The translations under genes were made by a program, and so were the position numbers. A stretch of DNA of 64,000 bases from Algoriphagus mannitolivorans DSM 15301 (GTDB taxonomy: Bacteria; Bacteroidota; Bacteroidia; Cytophagales; Cyclobacteriaceae), in NCBI RefSeq assembly GCF_000429425.1, contig NZ_AUBV01000008.1, positions 124,001 to 188,000 of the forward strand, given 5' to 3'. The notes under the pieces are model-generated. The model worked only from the letters and a program-made list of their open reading frames with translations, did no database searches and was not told the DNA's origin. Below are positions 7,477 to 15,159 of this stretch, in pieces; position 1 is the stretch's first letter, and the number at the start of each line of letters is the position of its first letter.

Positions 7477-7728
7477 ATGTATTTCGTTTATATACTTTTT
7501 AGCTCAAAGACGGGGAAATTTTATATAGGCTCAACTGATAACCCAGAATCGAGACTTAAACATCATAATGCAGGATCAACTCCTTCAACCAAAAGTGGTG
7601 CACCCTTTTGGGAATTCAAATACCTAGAAAAAATACCTGATCGTTCCACTGCACTAAAAAGGGAACTAGAAATTAAGAAAAAGAAAAGTCGAAAATACAT
7701 CGAGTACCTAATCAACTCTGTTTCTTGA
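7477..7728 (+). CDS. Small GIY-YIG family endonuclease
   Basis: 83 residues with the GIY-YIG nuclease core: VYIL near residue 4, FYIGST at about 15-20, the arginine-bearing helix RLKHHNAGST, and ALKREL with the metal-binding Glu near residue 60. Stand-alone domains of this UvrC/homing-endonuclease superfamily cut DNA, but the target is unknown. I start at ATG 7477, because the frame continues upstream through the tRNA and terminator and that part cannot be coding. It sits between the intact tRNA-Ala and a displaced tRNA-Ala 3' half, which suggests a tRNA-directed mobile gene. No promoter of its own is evident. Confidence 0.85.
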   Translation: MYFVYILFSSKTGKFYIGSTDNPESRLKHHNAGSTPSTKSGAPFWEFKYLEKIPDRSTALKRELEIKKKKSRKYIEYLINSVS

Positions 7729-7802
7729 AGCGTCCCGAAAGCATTCGGGAAGGTCATCGGTTCGAATCCCTGCCTTTGCCGGCAGACAGGCGTTATCCTC
7801 CA
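7729..7802 (+). pseudogene. Displaced tRNA-Ala 3' half
   Basis: Begins AGCG one base after the nuclease stop codon, then the palindrome TCCCGAAAGCATTCGGGA (7733-7750). An intact-looking tRNA segment follows (AGGTCATCGGTTCGAATCC), interrupted by a 22-bp palindromic insert (7770-7791), then GTT and acceptor strand ATCCTCC with discriminator A at 7802. The acceptor strand matches the 5' strand of copy 1 at 7111, not that of the intact tRNA. It has no 5' half of its own. Confidence 0.75.
7770..7791 (+). repeat. 22-bp palindromic insert in the tRNA T-stem
   Basis: An imperfect palindrome around TGCCGGCA splits the T-stem of the displaced tRNA half between CC and GTT. It has no counterpart in the intact tRNA, so it is an insertion. 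It resembles a short dispersed repeat, but no second copy is visible in this window. Confidence 0.5.
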
Positions 7803-7834
7803 CAAAAGTTTCACAGAAATGTGGAGATTTTTTA
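7798..7834 (+). terminator. Terminator-like hairpin after the displaced tRNA half
   Basis: CTCCACA (7798-7804) pairs with TGTGGAG (7820-7826), followed by ATTTTTT. The left arm overlaps the tRNA acceptor end. It may be the terminator of the ancestral tRNA gene. Confidence 0.55.
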
Positions 7835-7886
7835 GTTTCCTAATACTTTTCTTAGCTTAAGTCATATTTCGATACATCAGTTTTAA

Positions 7887-8309
7887 ATGAAAGGATTGCG
7901 GTTTTTAATTCTTTTGGTTCTCTGCCAAAATTTATTCTCCTGTGCCTGCGAACCCGAACAGATTGCACATTATGCCTTCAAAGGAATAGAAGTCATGATA
8001 GGAAAAGGAGTCATGCCTTCGGAAGAAATCCGGGCTTTGGGTGATTTTGAAAACATGAATGTAGAACTCTCCACTTCCAGTGAATTTGGTTCTACCATTT
8101 TTTTGAAATTAGGAAATGGTGACCCTAAACCCCTTTCCAATCAACGAGAAATTCTAGCCAGAAAGTGTGCAGAACTTTATTTGAAGGATTTTGAAAATGC
8201 GAAAGAATATGATCAGATCACTGTTCAATTCATCCAGACTGACCCACAAAACCCCGAAAATGTAGCCATGGAGGAATATGTATTTCAGGTCAGTGACTTT
8301 GAATTATAA
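7887..8309 (+). CDS. Hypothetical lipoprotein
   Basis: 140 residues that I do not recognise. The N-terminus is hydrophobic with a lipobox (LFSC, Cys19), followed by a second cysteine at 21. The rest is a small mixed alpha/beta domain without repeats. It starts 84 bp after the tRNA/GIY-YIG locus and ends convergently with the DUF2461 gene, overlapping by six bases. Confidence 0.65.
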   Translation: MKGLRFLILLVLCQNLFSCACEPEQIAHYAFKGIEVMIGKGVMPSEEIRALGDFENMNVELSTSSEFGSTIFLKLGNGDPKPLSNQREILARKCAELYLKDFENAKEYDQITVQFIQTDPQNPENVAMEEYVFQVSDFEL

Positions 8310-8981
8310 AATTCCTGATCCGTCTTCAACGTCTTCAATAGCTCTTGCCAAAAAATCATTGAATGGCTTCATCTTCCTGAATCCAACCATAGCGAAAGTC
8401 AAAAAGGCACCAGACTCAACCGCCTTATTCGAAATAGGATGAGATACCGTGAAGCTTTTTAGCCGCAAATAGTCGATATAAGGATGGTCTGCCTCATATT
8501 CTCTTGGACTGGTTTTCAGCTTTTCTCCCTCGATTCCGTTGAATAATTTTTTGAACTCAGGGTCATTTTCAATTTGCTCCAACTCCTTCCCGCTGTAATC
8601 AATTTCCTTTCGGATTTTCTTTAGGGTATCCGCTTCTGGCATCCAGATCCCACCGGCCAAAAAGGAATTTCCCGGCTGAACCTGTAAGTAATATCCCGGT
8701 CCGGGAGACTTCTTTCCTTTTGGAGAAAAATAGGCTCCGAAATTGGTCTTGTAAGGATCTTTATTGGCAGAGAAACGGATATCCCTGTTTTGCCTGAATA
8801 CACAATCTTTGGGTTTATAAGCCGAGAGTTCAGGTTCCAGTTCGCATAATTCTTTGAGCAAAACTTCCACATCCTCCAGAAACCTCTCTCGTGTCTCCAA
8901 GTACCATTTTTTATTGGCGTCCATCCATTCTTTATGGTTGTTTTGAGCCAAGGCAGAAAGAAATTCAAGATAGGGACGCAT
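8304..8981 (-). CDS. DUF2461 family protein
   Basis: 225 residues matching the DUF2461 (TIGR02453) family: the NNHKEWMDANKKWY start, the RQNRDIRFSANKDPYKTNFG core with conserved basic residues, and PGPGYYLQVQPGNSFLAGGIW. Function is unknown across the family. Soluble, with no signal peptide. Families of this kind usually start several residues earlier, but no better start exists here. Its 5' side abuts the 3' end of murF on the plus-coordinate side, both on the minus strand. Confidence 0.85.
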   Translation of the reverse strand: MRPYLEFLSALAQNNHKEWMDANKKWYLETRERFLEDVEVLLKELCELEPELSAYKPKDCVFRQNRDIRFSANKDPYKTNFGAYFSPKGKKSPGPGYYLQVQPGNSFLAGGIWMPEADTLKKIRKEIDYSGKELEQIENDPEFKKLFNGIEGEKLKTSPREYEADHPYIDYLRLKSFTVSHPISNKAVESGAFLTFAMVGFRKMKPFNDFLARAIEDVEDGSGIL

Positions 8982-9070
8982 AGAAAATGGAATTTAAAAT
9001 GGAAAGTTTAAAGTTAAAGGAAAGTCAGTTCAAACCTCTCCTTCTCTAACTACTCGAAAAGAAGTCTGGT

Positions 9071-10366
9071 TTAAATAAAATCGACCAAGGTCTCCAACTT
9101 CATCCCTCTACTGCCCTTGATGAGAATCAAATAATCCTCCAACTTGCTGTCTTCTAGCCAATTTCTAAATGAAAATGGATCCGGGAAATACAGAGCTTTG
9201 GGAGCTTTTTCCAAGGCTGAAACGATCAGTTTTCCTGTAAAGCAAACTTTATCGATTGGATATTCACTGACGATTTCTCCAAGCCTTCTATGCTCAGCTT
9301 CGGCATGCTCTCCAAGCTCAAACATATCTCCCAGAATAATCATCTTATGCTTTTTTCCTTGCATCACTCCAAATGTTCGAATGGCAGCCTCCATACTCGA
9401 TGGATTGGCATTGTAGGCATCCAGGATGATCAGATTGCTGCGCTTTTCCATCAATTGAGAGCGCATATTCTCAGGTTTGTAGCCGACAATTCCTGCTACA
9501 GCTTTTTCCATCGGAACTCCAAAAAATTTTCCAATCGTCAAAGCATTGGCAATATTTCCAAAGTTGTAGGCTCCAATGAGCGAAGTAAGGTGCTCACCCT
9601 CCACTCCTTCTACTGAGAATTTCACAAAAGGATTGGCTCCAAGAAAATTCACCTCACAAAAATCCCCCTTCGCCGGGTAAAGGATTGGATTCTCAAAGCG
9701 CTTGATCATATTGGAAAGGATAGGATCCTGAGAATTGATAAAAACAGTCCCTCCATTTTCTCTCAGGTGTTGGTACAATTCAGTTTTGGTCTTCAGCACC
9801 CCTTCCGGACCACCCATACCTTCCAAATGGGCTTTACCGATGTTGGTAATAAAACCATGAGTAGGTTCTGCGATATCACAAAGCTCCTTGATGTCTCCTT
9901 GTTTGTTGGCCCCCATTTCAATAATGGCGATCTCGTGCTCAGGCTTGATACGGAGCAAAGTCAAGGGCACTCCGATATGGTTGTTGAGGTTACCTGTGGT
10001 GGCTAGGGTATTGAACTTTTGCTTCAAAACAGCATTCAAAAGCTCCTTTGAAGTAGTTTTTCCATTGGAACCAGTCAGTCCAATTACCGGAATAGTGAAT
10101 TTTCTACGATGATAAGTAGATAACTGCTGAAGGGTACTCAAGACATCTTCGCAGATAAAATACCGCTCGTCATCTTCTACAAAATACTTCGCTTCATCAA
10201 TTACCACCGCAGAGGCTCCCATTTCCAAGGCTTTTGCCGCAAATTCATTTGCGTTGAAATTGGGTCCTTTGAGGGCAAAAAACAGATTTCCTTGATCGAT
10301 TTTTCGAGTATCAGTGCTCACTCCTGTGCTTTGGAGGAAGAGTTGGTAGAGGATATCCAGATTCAT
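9071..10366 (-). CDS. murF: UDP-N-acetylmuramoyl-tripeptide--D-Ala-D-Ala ligase MurF
   Basis: 431 residues. MurF adds D-Ala-D-Ala to the UDP-MurNAc tripeptide, the last cytoplasmic step of the peptidoglycan stem peptide. Seen in order: the N-terminal substrate domain with STDTRKIDQGNLFFALKG, the ATP loop GLTGSNGKTT at 96-105, NNHIGVPLTLL, and the C-terminal DAYNANPSSM. I start at ATG 10366; an ORF running 80 codons further upstream overlaps the divergent neighbour and has no family similarity. Here murF stands outside a dcw cluster. Confidence 0.92.
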   Translation of the reverse strand: MNLDILYQLFLQSTGVSTDTRKIDQGNLFFALKGPNFNANEFAAKALEMGASAVVIDEAKYFVEDDERYFICEDVLSTLQQLSTYHRRKFTIPVIGLTGSNGKTTSKELLNAVLKQKFNTLATTGNLNNHIGVPLTLLRIKPEHEIAIIEMGANKQGDIKELCDIAEPTHGFITNIGKAHLEGMGGPEGVLKTKTELYQHLRENGGTVFINSQDPILSNMIKRFENPILYPAKGDFCEVNFLGANPFVKFSVEGVEGEHLTSLIGAYNFGNIANALTIGKFFGVPMEKAVAGIVGYKPENMRSQLMEKRSNLIILDAYNANPSSMEAAIRTFGVMQGKKHKMIILGDMFELGEHAEAEHRRLGEIVSEYPIDKVCFTGKLIVSALEKAPKALYFPDPFSFRNWLEDSKLEDYLILIKGSRGMKLETLVDFI

Positions 10367-10459
10367 CTTTGGGTAAAATTTCTTCCCAAAATAACGCAAT
10401 CCTTTACATCTTTGGGGAGAGAGTTTCGTTTTATTTTGAAGTTTCAGCTTCGCAAAGTC

Positions 10460-12544
10460 ATGCAAAAACCCCTTGCTTTCATTTTTCTTTTTCTTTTCCA
10501 AAATGCCATAGCTCAAACGGTTTTTGAAATTGACCAAAGCAAATCCCTCCAGGTAAATGGACAGTCGCTCTCCTCTGGTTTTTCTTTGGGAATCAACTCC
10601 GCCCAAGTCCAGACTTTAGACCTCACCGGTGATGGAAATGAAGAGTGGGTAATCTGGGATATCAACTCCAGACAACTGCAGATTTTTGAAAAAAGCGGGG
10701 AGAATTTTAGGCTCAGACCTGAACTCAGCTATTTTTTCCCCAGCGACATCAATGGTTTTTTGGTCTTGGCAGATTTTAATCGGGATGGTAAAAAGGATTT
10801 GTTTACCTCCACCCCTCTTGGGATAAGAGTCTATAAAAACACCTCAAACGGGACTCAGATTTCCTGGACTTTGGCCCAAAATTTCCTGAAGCTTGATGGC
10901 GCGAATAATATCCCTGCGAACAACCTGGACACCCCTCTCTTACAGGATTTGGATGGAGACGGGGATTTGGATCTGGTGATTTTCAACTTTGCCCAAGGGG
11001 ACTATTTGGAGTTTTATCGAAATACCTCGATAGAGCGAAAGGGAATTCCAGATATTGATGGATTTGCTTTCCCTATCAGACATTGGGGGAATTTTGAATT
11101 CTGCGGCTGCGGAACATTTTCATGGGGACAAACCTGCGATGGAAGACCATTGGAATCAGGTGGCAGGGCTCAGGAAAATGCAAGGATTCAACATGCGGGA
11201 GGGCATAGCATTTTATATCGGGATTTTACGGGAGATGGAGTTCCTGATATGCTTTTGGGTCGCGATGAGTGTAATACACTTTACTTTCTACCCAATAAAG
11301 GAACTTCCAGCAGTCCTCGATTCGATTCCTTCTCCAATGATTTACCTGGATTCGGGAAATTGCCAGTTTTTCCAAGATTCCATACTGCCCAGGCAATTGG
11401 GGAGGATTTGATTATCAGTTTAAACACGAATGAAACGGCAGCTCCATTTCGAATAGATTTCGCCAGTTCAGTGGTTAAAATGGAGAAAAGCACTGGGACC
11501 ATCCGTCCGATTCTTCAAAATCAACTCTTCGATTTGGGTGAAAATACCCGACCCTATTTCAAAGGGAATGTATTTGCCGGGGAACTCTGGCTCACTGCAA
11601 ACGGCAAAAAGGGCGAAAATGTAATCGGTCAAGCGTATCGATTGAGCTATAGCGGAAATCAATTTGAGGTGTTGAATTCGGATTATTTAAACCTTTCTTC
11701 CCTCAACTTACTTGATCTCCAACTCATAGAATACGGAAGTGTAAAAAATCAGTCCTATCTACTTGTCTCTGGAATTCGAACTGTGAATGGGGTTCCAACT
11801 CAGGTTTTGCTTCGAAATCAAGGAGAAAATTGGGCCGACTATGCGCTCGCTGGATTATCGCTGCGGGTAGGAGATCAGCTGACTTTTTTCCCTTACCAAG
11901 GCAAAGATCACCTTCTAATCGCTGCTCAAAACGGGAGTTTAACCTTGTATGAAGTGGATTTGGAAGCCAAAACTGTCAGTATGAAAGCCTCCAATTTCCT
12001 CGGATTTCAGGACAACCCAGCCAACAGAAATCTAAGCGTTGCTGTGCGAATTCAGGAAAAACCGGATTTATATGCTGTAGATCAGACGGGGAGAGTTTTT
12101 CTTATTCAAGATTTTATGAATGCTGAAGTCCGAGAAGAAGTCCTGATCAAAATCGGAAATCAAAATCTTCCTCCCCGACTGGGGCGAAATACTTGGATCT
12201 CGGTAATCAATCCCGGTTTCGATAAAAATTTAGACCTGATATTGGGTACTCGAGGCGGTGGACTTACTTATCTGAGTTCAGACAAATCGGATTCACCCAA
12301 TGACGGTGAGTTTTTAGTCAAAGTATATCCCAATCCAAGCTCCGGGCCAGTAAAAGCAATTTCAAACACAGCCGCCAAAGGCAGACTGATTTCCTCTTTG
12401 GGACAGATTCTATTGGATGAAATCAACATCCCAGCTAACCGAGAAATTGAAATCCAAACACAAGCCTTGAATCCGGGGATTTACTTTTTGCAACTGGAAA
12501 CCGAGGATCGAAAGGTGGCGGTGAAGAAGCTGCTGGTGCAGTGA
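10460..12544 (+). CDS. Secreted FG-GAP/VCBS repeat protein with T9SS C-terminal domain
   Basis: About 694 residues. A signal peptide ends near NAIAQ. At least three calcium-binding FG-GAP/VCBS-type repeats follow (DLTGDGNEEW, DFNRDGKKD, DLDGDGDLD, DFTGDGVPD), forming a likely beta-propeller. The last 75 residues are a type A T9SS sorting domain: VYPNPSSG, a short beta core, then GIYFLQLETEDRKVAVKKLLV. Such proteins are exported by the type IX system and often attached to the surface. Ligand unknown. I use ATG 10460, because the upstream extension overlaps murF and blocks the signal peptide. Confidence 0.8.
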   Translation: MQKPLAFIFLFLFQNAIAQTVFEIDQSKSLQVNGQSLSSGFSLGINSAQVQTLDLTGDGNEEWVIWDINSRQLQIFEKSGENFRLRPELSYFFPSDINGFLVLADFNRDGKKDLFTSTPLGIRVYKNTSNGTQISWTLAQNFLKLDGANNIPANNLDTPLLQDLDGDGDLDLVIFNFAQGDYLEFYRNTSIERKGIPDIDGFAFPIRHWGNFEFCGCGTFSWGQTCDGRPLESGGRAQENARIQHAGGHSILYRDFTGDGVPDMLLGRDECNTLYFLPNKGTSSSPRFDSFSNDLPGFGKLPVFPRFHTAQAIGEDLIISLNTNETAAPFRIDFASSVVKMEKSTGTIRPILQNQLFDLGENTRPYFKGNVFAGELWLTANGKKGENVIGQAYRLSYSGNQFEVLNSDYLNLSSLNLLDLQLIEYGSVKNQSYLLVSGIRTVNGVPTQVLLRNQGENWADYALAGLSLRVGDQLTFFPYQGKDHLLIAAQNGSLTLYEVDLEAKTVSMKASNFLGFQDNPANRNLSVAVRIQEKPDLYAVDQTGRVFLIQDFMNAEVREEVLIKIGNQNLPPRLGRNTWISVINPGFDKNLDLILGTRGGGLTYLSSDKSDSPNDGEFLVKVYPNPSSGPVKAISNTAAKGRLISSLGQILLDEINIPANREIEIQTQALNPGIYFLQLETEDRKVAVKKLLVQ

Positions 12545-12569
12545 TTTTTATTTCCCACTGATTTGTGGC

Positions 12570-12869
12570 TCAATCCTGAATTCTTCTTTTCAAATCCATC
12601 CTGGAGTGCAGAATCCGGATAACTTCAATGGAGGATGGGTTCAATTTTCTATAAAAAATCAAATGCTCCCCGGACTTAAATCCAAAAATTTCCATACCGA
12701 TTTCGGGATACTGCTTTCCTAAGAATTGATTTTCAGCCAACTTTTTGCAATCCTCCAAAAGCTGCCAATAGTAATTATCCGCTTGTTGTTCTGACCAAGT
12801 TTCAAATGTGTATTCCCAAATTGCGGATAAATCATCAATGGCTCTTTGGGATAAAAAATAACTAGCCAT
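12570..12869 (-). CDS. parE: RelE/ParE-family toxin
   Basis: 99 residues of the ParE/RelE fold: SQRAIDDLSAIWEYTFETWSEQQADNYYWQL, then GEHLIFYRKL and IEVIRILHSRMD, with the closing IRILHSRMD strand typical of ParE. ParE toxins inhibit DNA gyrase, whereas RelE relatives cut mRNA. The partner type favours ParE. It overlaps the antitoxin gene by eight bases, antitoxin first. Confidence 0.88.
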   Translation of the reverse strand: MASYFLSQRAIDDLSAIWEYTFETWSEQQADNYYWQLLEDCKKLAENQFLGKQYPEIGMEIFGFKSGEHLIFYRKLNPSSIEVIRILHSRMDLKRRIQD

Positions 12870-13110
12870 TCCTTTTTTTGGCTTTCAGTGATTCTAGATG
12901 TTTCTCAGGATCAAAGTCTTTTACAATTCCACTTTCAATTCCTTCCTGAACCGCATTTTTTAAGGCTATTAATTTATTTTCTTCTTCCTCCAAAAGCCGT
13001 AGCCCTGCTCGGATCACTTCACTGGCACTTGAATATCTCCCTTCAGACACTTTGCTATCCACAAATTCCTCAAAATAATCCCCTAAAGAAACTGATGTAT
13101 TGCGTCCCAT
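12862..13110 (-). CDS. parD: ParD-like antitoxin
   Basis: 82 residues: an N-terminal ribbon-helix-helix (NTSVSLGDYFEEFVDSKVSEGRYSSASEVIRAGLRLLEEEE) and a C-terminal acidic and basic toxin-binding tail. Such antitoxins neutralise ParE and repress their own operon as dimers on palindromic operators. A 9-bp-arm inverted repeat lies 18 bp upstream of the start, as expected. Confidence 0.9.
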   Translation of the reverse strand: MGRNTSVSLGDYFEEFVDSKVSEGRYSSASEVIRAGLRLLEEEENKLIALKNAVQEGIESGIVKDFDPEKHLESLKAKKRNG

Positions 13111-13124
13111 TTTTTGTTTTTTTA

Positions 13125-13152
13125 CGAAATTACCAATTTTTGGTAATTCAAA
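13125..13152 (-). promoter_or_regulatory. parDE promoter with operator palindrome
   Basis: On the minus strand a -33 TTTG (13152-13149) and a -7 TAATTTCG (13132-13125, one mismatch) are 16 bp apart. Between and partly over them lies a perfect inverted repeat, AATTACCAA-TTT-TTGGTAATT (13128-13148). A repressor bound there would cover the promoter, which fits autoregulation by the ribbon-helix-helix antitoxin. Confidence 0.65.
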
Positions 13153-13195
13153 CAGTTTTTTCAGATTTTAGCTTTCAGCCTTAAATAAAATCCCA

Positions 13196-13227
13196 TTTGC
13201 CCCTATCCCTTAAAAACTCTAGCTTCG
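13196..13227 (+). promoter_or_regulatory. Promoter of the amidohydrolase gene
   Basis: TTTG at 13196-13199 and TAGCTTCG at 13220-13227 (one mismatch to TAnnTTTG), 20 bp apart, 19 bp before the ATG at 13246. It is divergent from the parDE promoter. Confidence 0.45.
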
Positions 13228-13245
13228 GAAAAGAATTATAAATCC

Positions 13246-14952
13246 ATGAAGAACTTATACTTATTCCTTTTTCTGGCCCTTTTTGCTTGGGCCTGTACCT
13301 CCGGCCCCGAAAATCCAGCTGATTCGGTTTACCTCAATGGGGTCATCTACACCGTCGACGAATCCAATCCAAAAGTCGAAGCCGTTGCGGTAAAAGACGG
13401 TTTGATCCTAGCCGTAGGCACTTCTGAAGAGATTCAAGCCTATGTGGGTGAATCCACCGAAGTAATCGACCTGCAAGGAAAAACCATGACTCCAGGCTTT
13501 ATCGAATCCCATGGACACTTGATGGGTATCGGCTACAACAAGTTGGAGATCGACTTGATGGGAGTCAAAACCTACGACGAACTCATCCAAAAAGTAGCGG
13601 AAGCTGCAGCAAATGCAAAGCCGGGCGATTGGATCACCGGTCGGGGTTGGCATCAGGACAAGTGGATTCAGATGCCCGACAAAACCGTCAAAGGCTTTCA
13701 AACGCACGAATCCCTCAGCGCCGTCACTCCAAACAATCCTGTGTATCTAGCCCATGCTTCTGGACATGCTTCTTTTGTCAACCAAAAGGCCATGGAACTT
13801 GCCGGAATCAATCCTTTACGAAGTGAAAAACCAACCCAAGAAGTGGAAGGCGGAGAAGTTCTTCGTGACGAATTGGGAAATCCTACGGGAATCTTGGTGG
13901 AAAGAGCTTCCAGCTTGGTCGCTAAACTCATCCCGGAAACCACCCCTGAGAAAAACGAGGAAGCGCTTCGGTTGGCTTTGCAAGAATTGGCAGAAAAAGG
14001 CATCACCTCCTTTCACGATGCGGGTTCTGGTCAAGAGGTTATTGACTTGGTGACTAAATTCAAAAACGAGGGCAAATTGACCTCCAGACTTTACATCATG
14101 CTCACAGGTCGCCAACCCGAATTGCTGGAACAATGGTACAAAAAAGGCCCGATGATCGATCCGGATCATTTGGTGACTGTTCGTTCGATCAAACTGAATT
14201 GCGATGGGGCTTTGGGACCTTGGGGAGCTTGGCTGCTGGAGGATTATTCAGACAAGCCTGGCCATCGTGGACATGAGACTTTGCCAATGTCCGTGGTCAG
14301 TGAGGTTTCTGAAAAAGCACTGCCGCTTGGCTTCCAAGTTTGTTCACATGCCATCGGAGACCGCGCCAATCAGGAGATTTTGGATCGGTACGAAATGGCC
14401 TTTGCCAAATATCCGGAAAGCAAAGACCATCGTTTCCGCATCGAACATGCCCAGCATATCCACCCGGACGATATTCCAAGATTTGGACAGCTGGGAGTAA
14501 TTGCAGCCATGCAGGCCATTCACTTGAGTTCCGATCGTCCTTGGGCAATCAATCGTTTGGGAGAAAAGCGAATTATCGATGGAGCCTATGTGTGGCAAAA
14601 ATTGATGCAAACCGGGGCGGTGGTAACCAATGGCACTGATGCTCCCGTGGAGCCGGTAGATGCCATCCCATCTTTCTATGCATCTGTTACTAGGAAAACT
14701 CTACAAGGACTTCCGGAAGGTGGCTATGAAGCCGATCAGAAAATGACCCGAGAGCAGGCACTAAAGTCCTACACTTTGGACGGAGCCTATGCCGAGTTTG
14801 AAGAAAATTTCAAAGGATCCATTCAAGTAGGAAAAGCCGCTGATTTCACCGTTTTCGACAAAAACATCATGGAAATCCCGGAAGATGAGATTCTGCAAAC
14901 TCAAGTAGCCATGACCGTCGTGGGAGGAAAAGTAGTGTTCAAGAAGCAGTAA
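13246..14952 (+). CDS. YtcJ-like amidohydrolase lipoprotein
   Basis: 568 residues of the amidohydrolase-3 family. A lipobox at Cys17 suggests membrane anchoring outside the cytoplasm. Metal-site signatures are visible: PGFIESHGHL near residue 84, a central region with KLNCDGALG, CSHAIGDRAN (about 367), RIEHAQHIHPDD (about 400) and NGTDAPVEP near 465. Relatives hydrolyse amides or formamides, but the substrate cannot be assigned. Single gene with its own promoter and a strong terminator downstream. Confidence 0.85.
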   Translation: MKNLYLFLFLALFAWACTSGPENPADSVYLNGVIYTVDESNPKVEAVAVKDGLILAVGTSEEIQAYVGESTEVIDLQGKTMTPGFIESHGHLMGIGYNKLEIDLMGVKTYDELIQKVAEAAANAKPGDWITGRGWHQDKWIQMPDKTVKGFQTHESLSAVTPNNPVYLAHASGHASFVNQKAMELAGINPLRSEKPTQEVEGGEVLRDELGNPTGILVERASSLVAKLIPETTPEKNEEALRLALQELAEKGITSFHDAGSGQEVIDLVTKFKNEGKLTSRLYIMLTGRQPELLEQWYKKGPMIDPDHLVTVRSIKLNCDGALGPWGAWLLEDYSDKPGHRGHETLPMSVVSEVSEKALPLGFQVCSHAIGDRANQEILDRYEMAFAKYPESKDHRFRIEHAQHIHPDDIPRFGQLGVIAAMQAIHLSSDRPWAINRLGEKRIIDGAYVWQKLMQTGAVVTNGTDAPVEPVDAIPSFYASVTRKTLQGLPEGGYEADQKMTREQALKSYTLDGAYAEFEENFKGSIQVGKAADFTVFDKNIMEIPEDEILQTQVAMTVVGGKVVFKKQ

Positions 14953-15012
14953 GCCAGTGATCAGTAGGCATTCTCAGTAGGAAGAATTTAGAAAGTCCTC
15001 ATCAGTTGAGCT

Positions 15013-15052
15013 AGACCTTCCAGGTTATAAAACCCGGAAGGTCTTTTTTTTT
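15013..15052 (+). terminator. Intrinsic terminator after the amidohydrolase gene
   Basis: AGACCTTCC pairs with GGAAGGTCT (one interior imperfection), followed by a run of nine T. Confidence 0.85.
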
Positions 15053-15159
15053 AATCTGGAGGTGAACAAAAAAGGATATTAAAAAAAAACTATGTTTCGA
15101 TAACTTCCATTTAAGTTGCTCGTTTACGACTTAAGTAGTTGAGAATTGGAATCTGCCTT

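Noticed and set aside
9000..9070. Gap between the DUF2461 and murF genes as a regulatory site
   Set aside because: It holds only AT-rich repeats of AAGTTTAAAG type, with no promoter or hairpin.
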